Part shown: one piece after another, positions 32,617 through 44,682 of the stretch
Position numbering within the stretch: position 1 is the first letter of the stretch
Layout of the letters: every line of letters begins with the position of its first letter
Assembly (NCBI GenBank): GCA_014529385.2
Contig: CM043953.1
Span: forward strand, 76,537,872 to 76,601,871
DNA: 64,000 nt
Reading direction: 5' to 3'
From: Adiantum capillus-veneris
Taxonomy: Eukaryota > Streptophyta > Polypodiopsida > Polypodiales > Pteridaceae
Notes under the pieces: model-generated
Told to the model about the DNA's origin: nothing
Databases searched by the model: none
The model's input: the letters and a program-made list of their open reading frames with translations, nothing else
Translations under genes and position numbers: made by a program

Positions 32617-35150
32617 GAGGCCATTTCTACACACATTTCATAGTGTGAAGTTGATGCAACAAGTGAGTGTGAGGTGGTGAGAGTGAAGCAAGGCGGGAGC
32701 TCTATCAAGGGTTTAATCCCTTTGTAAACTACTTCTTCTTTTGAAGTGCTAAAGCCATTGAGTGGCTGCTTTCCCGTGGACGTAGCCCACATTGGGTGAA
32801 CCACGTATATCGTGTGTACTCTCTCTCTCTCTCTCTACTCTATAATCTCTTGTGTGTGAAATCTATCTCTCTCCATTAAGTAATCTACTCAAAAATCTAT
32901 TTAGCTACGTCTTATTTTCTAACAGTGTATACGAGATCCAAACTCACTTGCCAAGGCCGGCTATCGGTATAGGTCGAGGCAGCCTCACTCAACTTCCTCT
33001 GAAACGCACTCCATCTGTCTCTCTTTGACCGACATCCTAGCGTTCCGAGCATCCAAACACCTTGACACTAAACATGCCTTATTAACACCTTTGAAACAAG
33101 CAATCCATGTTCTTCATTCATGGTGAAAACCACTCCTCGCTTGCATCTGAGAGGAATGCGCATTTTTCTCTGAATTTCGCTTCACTGTTTGTCAACGCCC
33201 TTTGGAACTCAGTTCATTTGTCCCTTTGAACAAATTCTGAGTGTTTCGAACGAACATCTTGACACTAAATGTGCCTTATCAACACTCTGGAAACATGTCA
33301 TGCATGTTTTTGGTTTGCCAAGAAAACCGCTTCTTGCTCGACTTTGAGAGTAATATGCATTTTCTCTGAAATCCGCTGCATTTTTTCATCGCCGTCAAAC
33401 TATAGCGAAGGCAACCCAAATTCAGTCACATCATTTTTGTGTGCTGCTCACTCCATGGGTATATGCAAACCCACTAGCCAAGGTCGGCTCTCCATATAGG
33501 CCGACGTAGCCTCACTCAACTCCCTTTGAAATGTACTCCATCTATCCCTCTTTGACCAACATTTGAGTGTTCCAAGCCTTGGACCACCTTGACACTAAAC
33601 ATGCCTCCTCAATACTTTGGAAACATGCAATCCATGTGCTTTTTTTGTCAAGGGAATCACTCCTGGCTCGACTTTGAGAGAAGTGTGTAACTTCTTTGAA
33701 ACTTTAAAATGTCGAATCGTGTACCCATGTCGACCCAAATGCAGCCAAATCATTGGTGTGTGATGCTCACACCATGTGTATACAAGATCCAAATCCACTT
33801 GCCAAGGCCGACTCTTGGTATAGGTCGTGGCAACCTCACTCAACTCCCTCTGAAACGCACTCCATTTGTCTCTCTTTGACCGCATCCTAGTGTTCCCAGC
33901 ATCCAAACACCTTGACATTAAACATGCCTTATTAACACCTTTGAAACAAGCAATCCATGTTCTTCGTTCGTAGTGAAAACCACTCCTCGCTTGCCTCTGA
34001 GAGGAATGCGCATTTTTCTCTGAAATCTGCTGCATTTGTTTCGTCACTCAACTCCCTTTGGAACGCGATTAATTCGTCCCTTTGAACAAGATTTGAGTGT
34101 TCCAAACGTCCAAACATCTTGATACTAAATATGCCTCCTCAACACTCTTGAAGCATGTCATGCATGTTTTTCGTTTGCCAAGAAAACCACTCCATGATGT
34201 GACTTTGAGAGTAATGTGCATTTTCTCTGAATTCCGCTGCGTTTTTTCATCATCGTCAAAGTGTAGCGAAGGCGACCCAAATTTAGTCACATCATTATTG
34301 TGTGCTACTCACTCCATGGGTATATGGGATCCAAACCCACCAGCCAAGGTCAGCTCTCCGTATAGACCGACACAACCTCACTCAACTCCCTCTGAAACGT
34401 ACTCCATCTATCCCTCTTTGACCAACATCTAAGTGTTTCCAGCGTCCAAACACATTGACACTAAACATGCCTCATCAATATTCTAGAAAGATGTACTTTA
34501 TGTGTTTTGTTTTCCAAGAAATGCGCTCCTCGCTTGACTATGAGAAGAATGCACATTTTCTATGAAATTTGCTGCATTTTTTTGTCGTCGTCTAGTCTTA
34601 TAGCCAATGCGACCCAAACACAGCTAGATCATTGATGTTTGCCTCTCACAACATGGATATACGGGATCCAAATATACTTGCCAAGGCCGGCTCTCGGTAT
34701 AGGCCGACGTAGCCTCACTCCACTTCCTCTGAAACGCACTCCATTTGTCGTTCTTTGACCAACATCTCAGTGTTCCGAGCGTTCAACCACCTTGACACCA
34801 AGCATGCCTTATTAAAACCTTAGAACATGCAATCCATATTCTTCATTCGCAGTGAAAACCATTCCTCGCTTGCCTCTGAGCGGAATGCGCATTTTTCTCA
34901 AAAACCCGGTGCATTTCTTCGTCACTCAACTCCCTTTGGAATGTGTTTCATCCGACCACCCAAACTCAAACCATGCCTCCTCAACACTCTAGAAACATGC
35001 AATCCTTGGGTTTCATTTGCCAGGAAAACCACTCCTCGCTTTACTCTGAGAGGATTGCATAGTTTCTCTAAAACAATTTCTCTAAAATCATTGGTATGTG
35101 CTACCAACACCATGGGTAAATGGGATCCAAACCTACTTGCCAAGACACAT

Positions 35151-36380
35151 TTGACATTACTTGCCAAGACACATTACAATATTATGACTAGAAGAAAGAA
35201 GAAAATGGTTCCATACAAAACTTTCAATATTTGGAATGGCAAACACATTTTCACAATGGAAGACATTACAATGTCACAGAAAAGACAAGAGAGTAGCTAT
35301 AGTCGACAATATGAATCTGTCGTGCACATCATTTTTAGTTATTACAACTTTTCAGTTTGTACATCCCAACTATAATTGTAGTCAACTAGTGTTTGTCCAT
35401 ATCCCAAAATCATTGTTCTAATGCTTTTCTTTTGCTTAGTCGCGCTGTCTATGCTTTCATGATTTTTGGAAGCTCATCCAAAAATGCTTCACCAGTCTCC
35501 ATGATCTTTAAGTATCTTCCTATGTGGCTACCAAGCAAAGCAAGAGCACATGTGTCTCCTCCATATTGCACTACCATATCTCCCTTTTTTGTGTACATGT
35601 TCAATATTTGATACAGATAGCAATGTCCACGTTCCATTCCTCTTGCAACAAGAGGACTTGTGAGATTAGGAGAAAAGTAGAGTTATCAATTACTCCACAC
35701 AGAAAAAGAAATCGATTACCGTGCACAAAAATAGACGTACCTCTCAATGGTGTTCCATCTTCTTACATGATCCATTCACCCTCTTGGATTGTATCTAGCC
35801 ATGTGTCCTCATTTGGTTTCATCACTTCAGCAATTGGGGCCTGGTTTTTCTTGAAAATGGTAAGAAGTAGTGATCTTATGATCATATTAGCATCCTTGCA
35901 TACAGGTGTCTTGCAAACTGTGATTGTGGTGTATGCTAGCTTCCAACCTACGGCCGTTGCAACATCATGTACCATTCGATGTTGGCTACGTATGCAAACA
36001 ACAACAAATATGCAAACTACGTATGCAAACAACAACAAATATGCCACTGTCATCTGCTGTCAAAAAACTCAGACATGAAACTTTGCCAAAATGACAGACG
36101 TCCATGTCATTTGATTCCTGTGCAGATGACGAAGGTATACCGTGCACAGGGAAATTTGGAGGCAGAGACATGAATGAAGTGGACACTGAAGCAGCCACCC
36201 AAACCCCATCTCTAACATACACATGGTCATCCTATTTTACATTGCCTTCAATCCATGCCAACATGGAGCCAACAATCTCATTTTCTTCTATGCTTGTCTG
36301 TCTTGTCTTTCTGATCACAAGCTTGTCTTCAGTTTTTCCATCTGAGCTCCTTTGCTATTTATTATTAATTTTGGCCTTGT
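35151..36380 (-). pseudogene. Decayed coding remnant, possibly a DNA methyltransferase
   Basis: Minus-strand frames from 36370 to 35449 read like one broken protein: an EENEIVGSMLAWIEGNVK piece, then VRDGVWVAASVS, then HRMVHDVATAVGWKLAYTTITVCKTPV with RSLLLTIFKKNQAP, then EDGTPLRGTSIFVHGNRF, then LYQILNMYTKKGDMVV followed by GGDTCALALLGSHIGRYL and a Glu. The last part resembles the TKPGD...G.T..A...GR...E layout of N6/N4 DNA methyltransferases, and the order suits the circularly permuted class. The FGGSGT-like core is altered and I see no clear DPPW/Y box. Stops and a frame change near 36050 show decay. The family is uncertain. Confidence 0.35.
35985..36045 (+). repeat. Short tandem duplication (~27 bp)
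   Basis: CTACGTATGCAAACAACAAC followed by AAATATGC occurs twice in direct succession, with a third partial copy. It interrupts the minus-strand remnant's frame. Confidence 0.8.
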
Positions 36381-36384
36381 TTAT

Positions 36385-36507
36385 TGGAAAATTCAAAGAA
36401 AATAACAAAATGCGCTAAAAAAGCAAAGTGAAAATCCAATGATTTTTTGATATATACACTATTTACACTCATCGGGGAGATATTACCAGTTAAATTTTCC
36501 CTGTAGA
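36385..36507 (-). repeat. Inverted scrap of the LTR seen at 57957
   Basis: 36392-36431 matches the reverse complement of about 58201-58240, and 36447-36507 matches that of about 58005-58067 (shared TATACACTATTTACACTCATC). The 133 bases between these blocks in the 58-kb copy are reduced to 15 here. It ends exactly where element B's leader begins. Confidence 0.75.
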
Positions 36508-38185
36508 TGCTCAAAAAATCATAAAAAACAAGAAAACAAGTGTTTGTGGACACTTTCCACCACCTCATTGCATTAGAACCTAGGAGTAGGGTAAGTAGGT
36601 TCCGAGGTGGATTTCAGAACATTGCTCTCTCCGAAAGAATCAATTGTGAGTTGTTATTTGAAGTTGCAGAATTTCATGTCTATGGCTAGATATAGCACGA
36701 AAAGACTCCAAACCACTCAATCCAATTGGAGAGTATGCTTAGAAGTTGTATGAACTAGTGGGTAAGCTCAAGGACACATTAAGGTAAAAATTTCAAGAGT
36801 TTGCAAAAACTCAGATTATTTACTTTTTCTTGACATTTAAGGCCAAATTAAGTTTTGACTTGATTCATAGGCTTAAAATAGCTCATGAAAAGACTGTCCA
36901 TTGAAAAAGTGCAAAAAAATGTTCATTTTAGGTCTAAAGTAAATAATCACGATTATTTACTTTCAGCTCAAAACTAACCAAGCTTGATAATAGTGACTCA
37001 TTGCATGTGTACAAACAAATTTTGTAAAGGACCGTACCAAAGAATTTGGATCACCAAATTGACCAAAAACTAGGTCAAAACTAAAGTCTGTACTGACTTC
37101 CGGGAACTTGAGTGTAGATTGGAAATTTTTTTGTTCAAACTCAATGAAACTTGGTTCATAGTCTTATATTGATGTGATAGACATGTGTATATGCTCAGTT
37201 GACCAAAAAGATGCAAAAATTTGCCAGAAGTAAATAATCGTGATTATTTACGTCTACCCCATTTTTCAACGTTTTTGACCAAGTTAGCATACCACTAGGT
37301 TTACCATGTTATAATAAGCCCATAAATCAAATTTTCTAAGATTTGGATCATTGGATTGAAAATTGTAGCCAATTTGCAAAGTCAGTCTACAGATATAAAA
37401 GTGATGACCATTTGAGCCAAAAATTGTCCAAACGTGATCAAACTTGGCTAGGCTGCTTGAGTTGAGATACCTAACAGATCTTTGTCAACATTAGGACAAA
37501 AACTTGGAAAAACATAGCTGGAGTAAATAATTACGATTATTTACATCTGCTTCAAAAATTGATAATCTTGCACATTTGAGTATACCACAAGGTCAAGCAT
37601 ATCAAGTAGACCACATAAATCAATTTTAGTGAAATTTGGATCACAAAAGTGAGACTTAAGCCAGATTCTTGAAATCAGAGTCTGCGGGCACGGAACAATT
37701 GCTAAACTTAAACACATTTTGTCCAAACTTAGTGAAACTTGTCCAAGGACCTTAACAAGTTGAATACTTGGCAAACCAAGCCAAAAAGTGCAAAAATTTG
37801 ACAAAAAGTAAATAATCGTGATTATTTACTACTGCAACAGAGAGACACCAAATTTGGCTTTTGAACTTGTAAAGTGTTAAACCAACATAATACAAGGCCA
37901 TCGAGAAATTTTGGGTTCAATCGGATCCAAACTAGTACATGTTCGCTCAGTTTTCAGATTGCAGATTAGTCCTTTGAACTTTTGCAAAATTAGGGTCTGA
38001 AAGTCTCCACTGCTAACTCAATTAGCTCGATTTGAAGTGATACATATAGACCAATCACAATAGTTAGCAAAAACTATACAATCTTTGCGAAAGAATAACT
38101 AACTTGATCAAAATTGATACAGGAATCAGGTTGCAGACAAGGAATTGGCAGCTTGACAGAAGTTGCAATCAAGTCAAGTGGAAGA
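36508..38185 (+). mobile_element. Ty3 element B, LTR/leader
   Basis: Starts TGCTCA like element A at 889 and aligns with A's three leader pieces. It is built of diverged ~290-bp modules, each holding a palindrome. No primer site or LTR end can be placed with confidence. The leader keeps the pre-insertion sequence for both copia insertions of element A, for example GACAAAAACTTGG at 37493. Confidence 0.8.
36939..37829. promoter_or_regulatory. Four evenly spaced palindromes (TAAATAATCGYGATTATTTA)
   Basis: Copies at 36939-36960, 37230-37251, 37523-37544 and 37808-37829, spaced 291, 293 and 285 bases. Element A keeps three (1317, 18489, 23964). The flanking modules also share short text such as GCAAAAATTTG, so these are diverged tandem modules, but the palindrome is far better kept than its surroundings. 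It could be a protein-binding site or a hairpin; function unknown. Confidence 0.75.
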
Positions 38186-40980
38186 AGTTGACAACAAGTC
38201 AATCCAACAGTAAGTACTCTATCCAGGGCTTCACAAGTCTTTATGAACCTTAGATCTGATCGTGTACTAGGAGACCCAGGCATAGTTGGAGAAACCTCTA
38301 GTAAAGTATCCACCAAAGAAAGTGTGAATCAAGGCAATTACTTTCACACTATCCTTGAGGAAGTCTCACACACTTTTTTAGATTCAACATCTGAAATGTC
38401 TTCCTACTCGACTCACTCAGAAATCGGAATGACAATTCACTATAAGCATATACTCTCTTTTTATAAAACTAACTGCCATGGAGCTCAGGTTTACCTAGAT
38501 CCTAACGAAGAGTATGCTATTCGCATTGATGACCATGGTATTGAGTTTGAAGAGGAAGTCACGGAAAACAAACAAGGAAAAATGTACATGGATAGAAACA
38601 GAACTCAGTATTTACAAGTCGAAAACCCTGACATGATAGACAAATGGGGGTTAGAAGTAAACACCATAATTCTAGATATGGCAGCAAAAGAAGGACCACC
38701 AGCTTTATAATTTGAGGGATACGATCAAGTTGATTTGAAGCCTTTGAAACGGCTTAGTACGGATAATCCTAGGATCAGAGTCTATTGTTGGGAGGATAGA
38801 AACGTAAAAGATCTTCTATGGACTTCGCATGCCAAATCAGGAAAACTAACACCCATGAAGATCATCTATATCTTCAAGATCAAAGATAAGGGTTCAACAA
38901 ATCTATTAACCTACCTGTTTAGGAATTGTTATAATAATAACTTTGTTATGATGACTCCTGAGGAGGTAGAACAAACCAAATACCAAGGCTACTCCATAAG
39001 GGATTGGATATTGGGTCAAGGACCAGAAACTATTCCAAGAGATGAACACCATGAGAGGTCTTCCAACAGTAATGTTAAGAAACCAAAAACCACCTCATCA
39101 TAAAGAAAACCGGGTGACACTAAAGCCAGTCCAGGGCTACATAAGTCACTAATTCCAACAGACTGGTCTGAAGGACTCGGAATGGGACCAACTGCCAGGA
39201 GACCGAGAGTTAAACCAAATAGACACGTCAGAGCAGCTGATTTTCAAAAATGGGTCAAAAAATACATTAGATCAAGGGATCCATATGACCACTTAGCAAG
39301 CTTTACGCAAGTGCTAAGAGCAGAACACATATTTGACTTCCATACTCAATTCAAGGGGTTTGGAATGACATTAGAAGAAAAAAGAATTGACATGGTTCCA
39401 AAACATTCCACCAAGGTCAATCATGGATTTGAATACATTAGCTCAAGGATTTGTAGCTGCATGTTTCTACAGCTTTAAACAGAAACAAGGTGAGTATGTT
39501 AGGGATTGTGCAACTTGAATGAAACATTACATTGCCAGATGCCCAGAGCTAGAGATACCTATAGAAGAACGACTAGTATCATTGTTTCTAGAGGGACTGC
39601 TAAACAAAAAACTTCATGCTATACTGTATAGCAAGAAGCAGACAACCCTAGAAAAGTGTGTGTCAGATGCTTTTGACTTAGGAGACAATTGTGATATTTT
39701 CAAAACCAATACAAGTGGAAACGACTGCTACAACACCACTTTTAGCCATCGAAGACATGCTCAAAAGTATGAATGACATGATAAAGAACATGCAAAAAAG
39801 CACCTATGAGGGGACTAGGGCAAGGGATACCTCAACAAGGACAACCAATTAGGTCACAAAAATGGTGTGCAATAGAGGGTAAATGGACCAACCATGAGAC
39901 CAATGAGTTCTATTACTGACCAAAGTATGATGGGAATGTTCAATACGTGCCTATGAGGCCACAAGGACAACCCATGTACAAATATCAACCTAATATGGCC
40001 CTAGCTCAAAGACCATCGATGGGTATGGAAATACCTCAACCCGTGTTGGGCCAACAACCTCCATATCCAACACATAATGCAGTGCTTGTAAAGTACATGC
40101 ATCTAGAGGGAGTCATAGATGAACAAGCACTAGTGCCTGCTACACCCTATGCTGAGCCTAGTCCATCTACAGTAATGGTAGAAGGAGAGTGGTATAATTC
40201 ACATCTACCACCTATGGAAGAACCTTTGACTTATACTCCACCAGAGCTTGCATCAATGTATTATGTAGCTAATCAAGGTGTTAGACCTCCTATGGTAAGA
40301 CCCATTATTAAGCCGAGAACTAAAAACTCTCATAATTGTGGTGCAAGTGATCATTGGAAGAATGAATGCCTAGAGCTTGAAAAAAACCTCAAGCCAGTTG
40401 AAGCTTATTGCATACAATGTTGTAAAAAGGGAGGACACTTCCCAGAAGATTGTCCTAAAAATCCTTTAAACAAGGGTAAAGCAATAGTGAATGTAGTCCA
40501 AGTGATACCTAGTAGCTCATCTGAGAGCGAACCGATTGTTCCATTTAAGGTAATCACCAGAGCCAGGCTAAGAAAAAGAAACATAACTCCTCTAATGATT
40601 CGGAGAATACAAAAATTTCCTCTCAAAAGACCAAAAGAAGTAGAAACAAAAGGCATAAGATGAGAAAATAGAAACAACGGGCAAAAATCGAGGAGAAAGC
40701 AAAAAAGCTATTCGAGGAAAAGGTGAAAGAAACTGGAAGTGAAATCAAAGAAACCATCGTGAAATCCGGAGGATCAATTTTGGTTGATAAAACTTTTGAG
40801 CCTATTAATGCAGCCTTGGAAGCCTACCAAGCAGGTCTTAAAGCAGGCCAAAACATGGAAAACAAATGGAAAAACTATCCTTCTCTAGACATGGAAGTAG
40901 CTAAGCTTGAAGCTTATCAAAATCTGGTAAGAATCACGCAAGAGATGTTGGAAACAAAAAACCCAAGCTTGAAAGTATGA
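38186..40980 (+). pseudogene. Element B gag, broken
   Basis: A's start ATG is TTG here (about 38186), and an extra T near 38240 shifts the frame. Open pieces: 38243-38710, 38735-39103, 39182-39478, 39519-39776, 39947-40663 and 40723-40980. The core (RDPYDHLASFTQVL, LFLEGLLNKKL) is partly deleted near 39380-39480. Two zinc knuckles are at about 40331 (HNCGASDHWKNEC, first Cys changed to Ser) and 40408 (CIQCCKKGGHFPEDC). The last piece (EAYQAGLKAGQNMENKWKNYP) continues toward protease. Confidence 0.87.
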
Positions 40981-43090
40981 CAAAACCTGAGGAGCTTGTG
41001 GAAGGAAACAATAAAGAAAAATCCAAAGTGGTGGTAGAACCCCACCTAGGAACAAAAGAGCCAGAACTTATAGTACCAGACATCGAAGATCCTTAGATGA
41101 AATTCCATTCGTAGAGGAAGACTGTCCAGGACACTTATGGGAGAAAGTTAGAGAGATTAATGATGGGAGTTTAACGCTGAAGTCAGCTCCTATAGAGGAA
41201 GTTTGGCTAGAAAATCTACCTCCTGATGTGGACATGGATGTACAATCCTTGTATGGGCTTTGTGGATCTGAAGCTTCAGGAATGTCTAAACCATTGACCT
41301 TGAAAACATTACCCTCTTACTGGGGAGATAATAAAGATGAATCCATAGTGTGTAAGACCACACAATTAAAGAGAGCAGAACAGACCCTAGAAGTAGACAA
41401 CATCCATTCAATCATGTCTACACCCATCCAATGCACTCTTACTCTTAGAGAAATATTAAAAATCAGACCATATTTATGGAATGATCTATAGAAAACTCTA
41501 GAGAAGGTCGGAATAACGGGGCAAGCGCAATTTTTTTGGGAAAATTGAAACACGAAATGGATAACAAAGAGATTCGATCTGTGTTCCAATGAGCAAAGTC
41601 AAAGAATACTACGAAGGGGAAGAAGGAAACACGACCCTTCTAGTGAGGTATGATGATATAGAAACCATGGCAATACTGGATAGTGGGGCAGGCATAGCCA
41701 TAGCCAGAAAATCAGTATGGGAATCCTGGGAACAATCAGCCATTATACAAACGCGAATGGAATTGCAATTGGTTAATGCACATATCGCAAGACCCTTAGG
41801 ACCGCTGGAAAAAGTGATAGTTAATTCATGTGGGATTGAATATCAACACACTTTTGCCATAGAAGACTCTAGAAAGGAACTCAATTACGAAATCATATTG
41901 GGAAGACCTTTCATGTGACAAGTACAACTCATCCAAGATTGGGGAGACAATTATCTGTACTTGAAGCAAGTGGGATCAATAACAAGGGTTAATCTAAAAG
42001 ATCACACTTATAGAGATGTCATGAAAACTCCTGTACAAGAGTTTGATTCAGTCTCTTCGGCTGAAACTAATCTTCCATCTTGGTTGAACAAAGACACTCC
42101 TATTTGGATGTGTGGAGCTTCAAAAAATGGGAGCTTAAAAAGAGAAGAATGTATCTTAGAAAGGGATTGTACAGATCAAGCCTATGTACATGAACCCTTT
42201 CCAGAGCATTTATTTGAGCCATTTGAGTAGACTCAAATCTTAGCAACAATGGATGTATGTGTAAATATGTCTATGCCTACTCAATTTTGCAATGAGGACG
42301 GCTATGACATAATTCCTATACAAATGATCTCAACCCTCCACATTGAAGAAAAATTCCAAGATCCAAGGACTTGATGAAAGCTCAACAAGTCTTTTCAGAC
42401 CTCTACTATGATGCAACAGATGAGTTAGAAGAACATTCAACTACCTCAGATGATTCGGGGTCAAAAAAAGAACATGTCAGAGCTAAGCTCATGAAAGGAG
42501 GGGAGGAAAAGTTTTTTAACTTTCTAAACAAAAAGCTGAGCAAATAGAAATGGTATAGACGAAAAAGAGACACCAAAAACGTGAAAGCTAGACCTATGCC
42601 ATCAATCTCCAGTAGAACACAGTTCCTGATGCAGATAGATGCACATGATTGTGTCAAGGACAAATCAATGGTAGATATCCTTCAAACAAAGAGCATGAAA
42701 TGACAAAAACATTGAGAAAAACGCTAAGGAAACTCAAGCAAAGCCAAAAAACAGGACAAGGGTTCAACCATGACACAAGTTGAGTGGAAAAAGAAGTATC
42801 AAGAGTTGAAAAAAATCTCTAAAGGAGATATATACGACCGAAATGGAAACCACAAAAGAGGATGGTACAGCTGTAATGAGTCTTCCATCCCATTACAACA
42901 AATATACTCTCCAGAACCAAAAAAACATAGTTGAACAACCTGTCAAGGAACGACGAAAACAGGGCGAGTCCTATGAAGGACCTAAAATTGCAAACAAGAT
43001 AGATTTGGTCAAGCCAGGAGAAGAGCCTAGATCTGCCTACATTGCAAATGACCTAATAGAAGATGAATAAGTGCTTTTGTTAAGCTTACT
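40981..43090 (+). pseudogene. Element B protease and linker region
   Basis: 41589-41918 encodes a Ty3 aspartic protease: MAILDSGAGIAI with the catalytic DSG, and NYEIILGRPFM near the end (hydrophobic-ILGR box). This domain looks intact over 109 codons. Upstream (41228-41491) and downstream (41961-42230, 42843-43070) open pieces are linker sequences shared with element A. Stops at 42228 and several frameshifts break the polyprotein. Confidence 0.83.
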
Positions 43091-43099
43091 AAAAGAATA

Positions 43100-44682
43100 C
43101 CTTGGTCTTATGAGGATCTCAAGGGTGTTGATCCAAAAATCTGTCAACATACCATACCTATGAGAGATGATGCAAAACCAAGTAGACAAAGTCCATACAC
43201 ATATAATGAGACATTTGCCAGAAAGATCAAAGAAGAGATTAGAAAACTAAAGGAAGCCAAATTCATTTATGAAATTGAACACACAGATTGGGTGTCTCCA
43301 ATTGTGGTAATACCCAAGAATAATGGAATACTACGGGTTTGTGTCAACCTCAAGAAAGTGAATGAAGCTACCATTAGAGACAACTTTCCTCTTGCTATCA
43401 CTGAGCATGTTTTAGAACGAGTTGCAGGTAAAGAAGCTTATAGATTTTTAGATGGATTTTCAGGATACAATCAACTTTTGGTTAACCCAAAAGATCAATA
43501 TAAAACTGGCTTTGCAACAGAACGGGGTATTTTTGTCTATCAGGTTATGCCTTTTGGGTTAACTAATGCTCCTTACACCTTTCAAATATTGATGAGCCAT
43601 GCTTTTAAAGAATATCTTAGGAATTTATTAGAAGTATATATGGATGATCTATGCGTACATTCATCAGTCCGGGCTGATCATTTTGAACACCTCAAAAAGG
43701 TATGTGAAAAATGTAGACTTTATAGGATTTTCTTAAATCCTAAAAAGTGCACATTTATGGGTGGACAAGGAAAAATTCTTGGACATTTAGTGTCTAAAAA
43801 TGGCATAGCTACTGATATGAATAAAATTCATGTTATTGTTGATTTGCCTAAACCAACAACAATCAAGAGGGTTCAAGCCTTCATGGGACATTGTGGATAT
43901 TACGGATGGTTCATTTACATGTACATTATAATTGCAAAACCCATGTATAGCTTGATTACACACATTGAATGGACTGATGAGTGTGAAGAATCTTTCATGA
44001 AGCTTAAGCAAGCTCTCACTTCATCTCCAATATTGAAAGAACCAGATTGGAATAAGATATTCTACATACATGTAGATACTTCCAATTTTTCCCTCGGATG
44101 TATACTAGCTCAACCACTGAGACGGGAAAATTGATTTTCCTATTTCTTATGCTCGCTGACAGTTGAACATGGAAGCAAAGAACTATACCACCACTGAAAG
44201 GGAAGGACTAGGAATGATCTATGCCGTGAAAAAGTTTAGACATTACCTATTCGCTAACAAATTTGTATTCTTTGTGGACCACCAAGCCTTATTGTACTTA
44301 TTCAACAAGCCATCCAACACAGGAAGAATAATGAGATGGTTCATCATTCTTCTAGAATTTGATTTCACTGTAGTTGTGAAAAAGGGCACTACTCATCAAA
44401 GAGCAGAGAGTCATTTGTCTAGGATTGTTTTGGGGGAACCACCTAAAGGAGTAGACAATGATCTACCAGATGCATATCTGTTCTCCGTGGAAATGATACC
44501 TCAATGGTCGGAAAATATGGTATCATTGATGACCATAGCTCAAGTGGATTTGTAAATACCACTTCCTATTACAATCGAATTAATTCAGCCATCGGCTATG
44601 TATCCGTTACTAGCCCGTTACTAGCTGGTAGGCTATACAAAAGAAATCAATATGGAATACTACTATTGTGCATTAATCTTGA
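43100..44682 (+). pseudogene. Element B reverse transcriptase and RNase H
   Basis: 43160-44134 is 324 open codons of Ty3 RT: VSPIVVIPKNNG, FLDGFSGYNQLLV, MPFGLTNAPYTFQ, the intact YMDD box (about 43638-43649), LGHLVSKNGI, and the RNase H start at FYIHVDTSNFSLGCILAQP. A frame break near 44130 leads to 44163-44555 (NYTTTEREGLGMIYAVKKFRHYL, FFVDHQALLYL, MRWFIILLEFDFTVVVKKG). Similarity to copy C ends near 44682 (GAGCAGAAA), where the foreign inverted segment begins. Integrase resumes at about 53040. Confidence 0.9.

Larger units (their letters stand above)
32168..32924 (+). mobile_element. Solo LTR (757 bp) inside the satellite
   Basis: It begins TGTTAAGTATGG and ends TTCTAACA. Flanks are GTCTA (32163-32167) and GTGTA (32925-32929); other satellite monomers read GTGTA there, so a 5-bp duplication with one change is supported. 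It carries a TATA box, a GC-rich minisatellite and a (CT)n tract. No internal element is present. Confidence 0.85.
30600..35150 (+). repeat. Satellite with three-part higher-order unit
   Basis: Related monomers are marked by CTTGACACTAAACATGCC and CTCACTCAACTCCCTCTGAAACG. Anchor positions are 30756, 31122, 31446, 31651, 31976, 33061, 33259, 33589, 33911, 34117, 34453 and 34791. After removing the inserted LTR (757 bp plus 5-bp duplication), spacings run about 366,324,205 / 325,323,198 / 330,322,206 / 336,338. So types a (~325), b (~325) and c (~205) repeat in order. Each type has its own wording, for example AGGGAATCACTCCTGGCTC in b and CATGTTCTTC(A/G)TTC in c. Short open frames on either strand are chance reads. 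Confidence 0.88.

Noticed and set aside
32259-32648. 129-codon frame with Gly-Arg-Trp-Pro repeats
   Set aside because: It is a read-through of the GGCCGGTGG minisatellite within a solo LTR and is open in three overlapping frames.
33595-34047. 150-codon minus-strand frame in the satellite
   Set aside because: It spans monomer borders, is not kept in sister monomers, and matches no family; a chance open frame.
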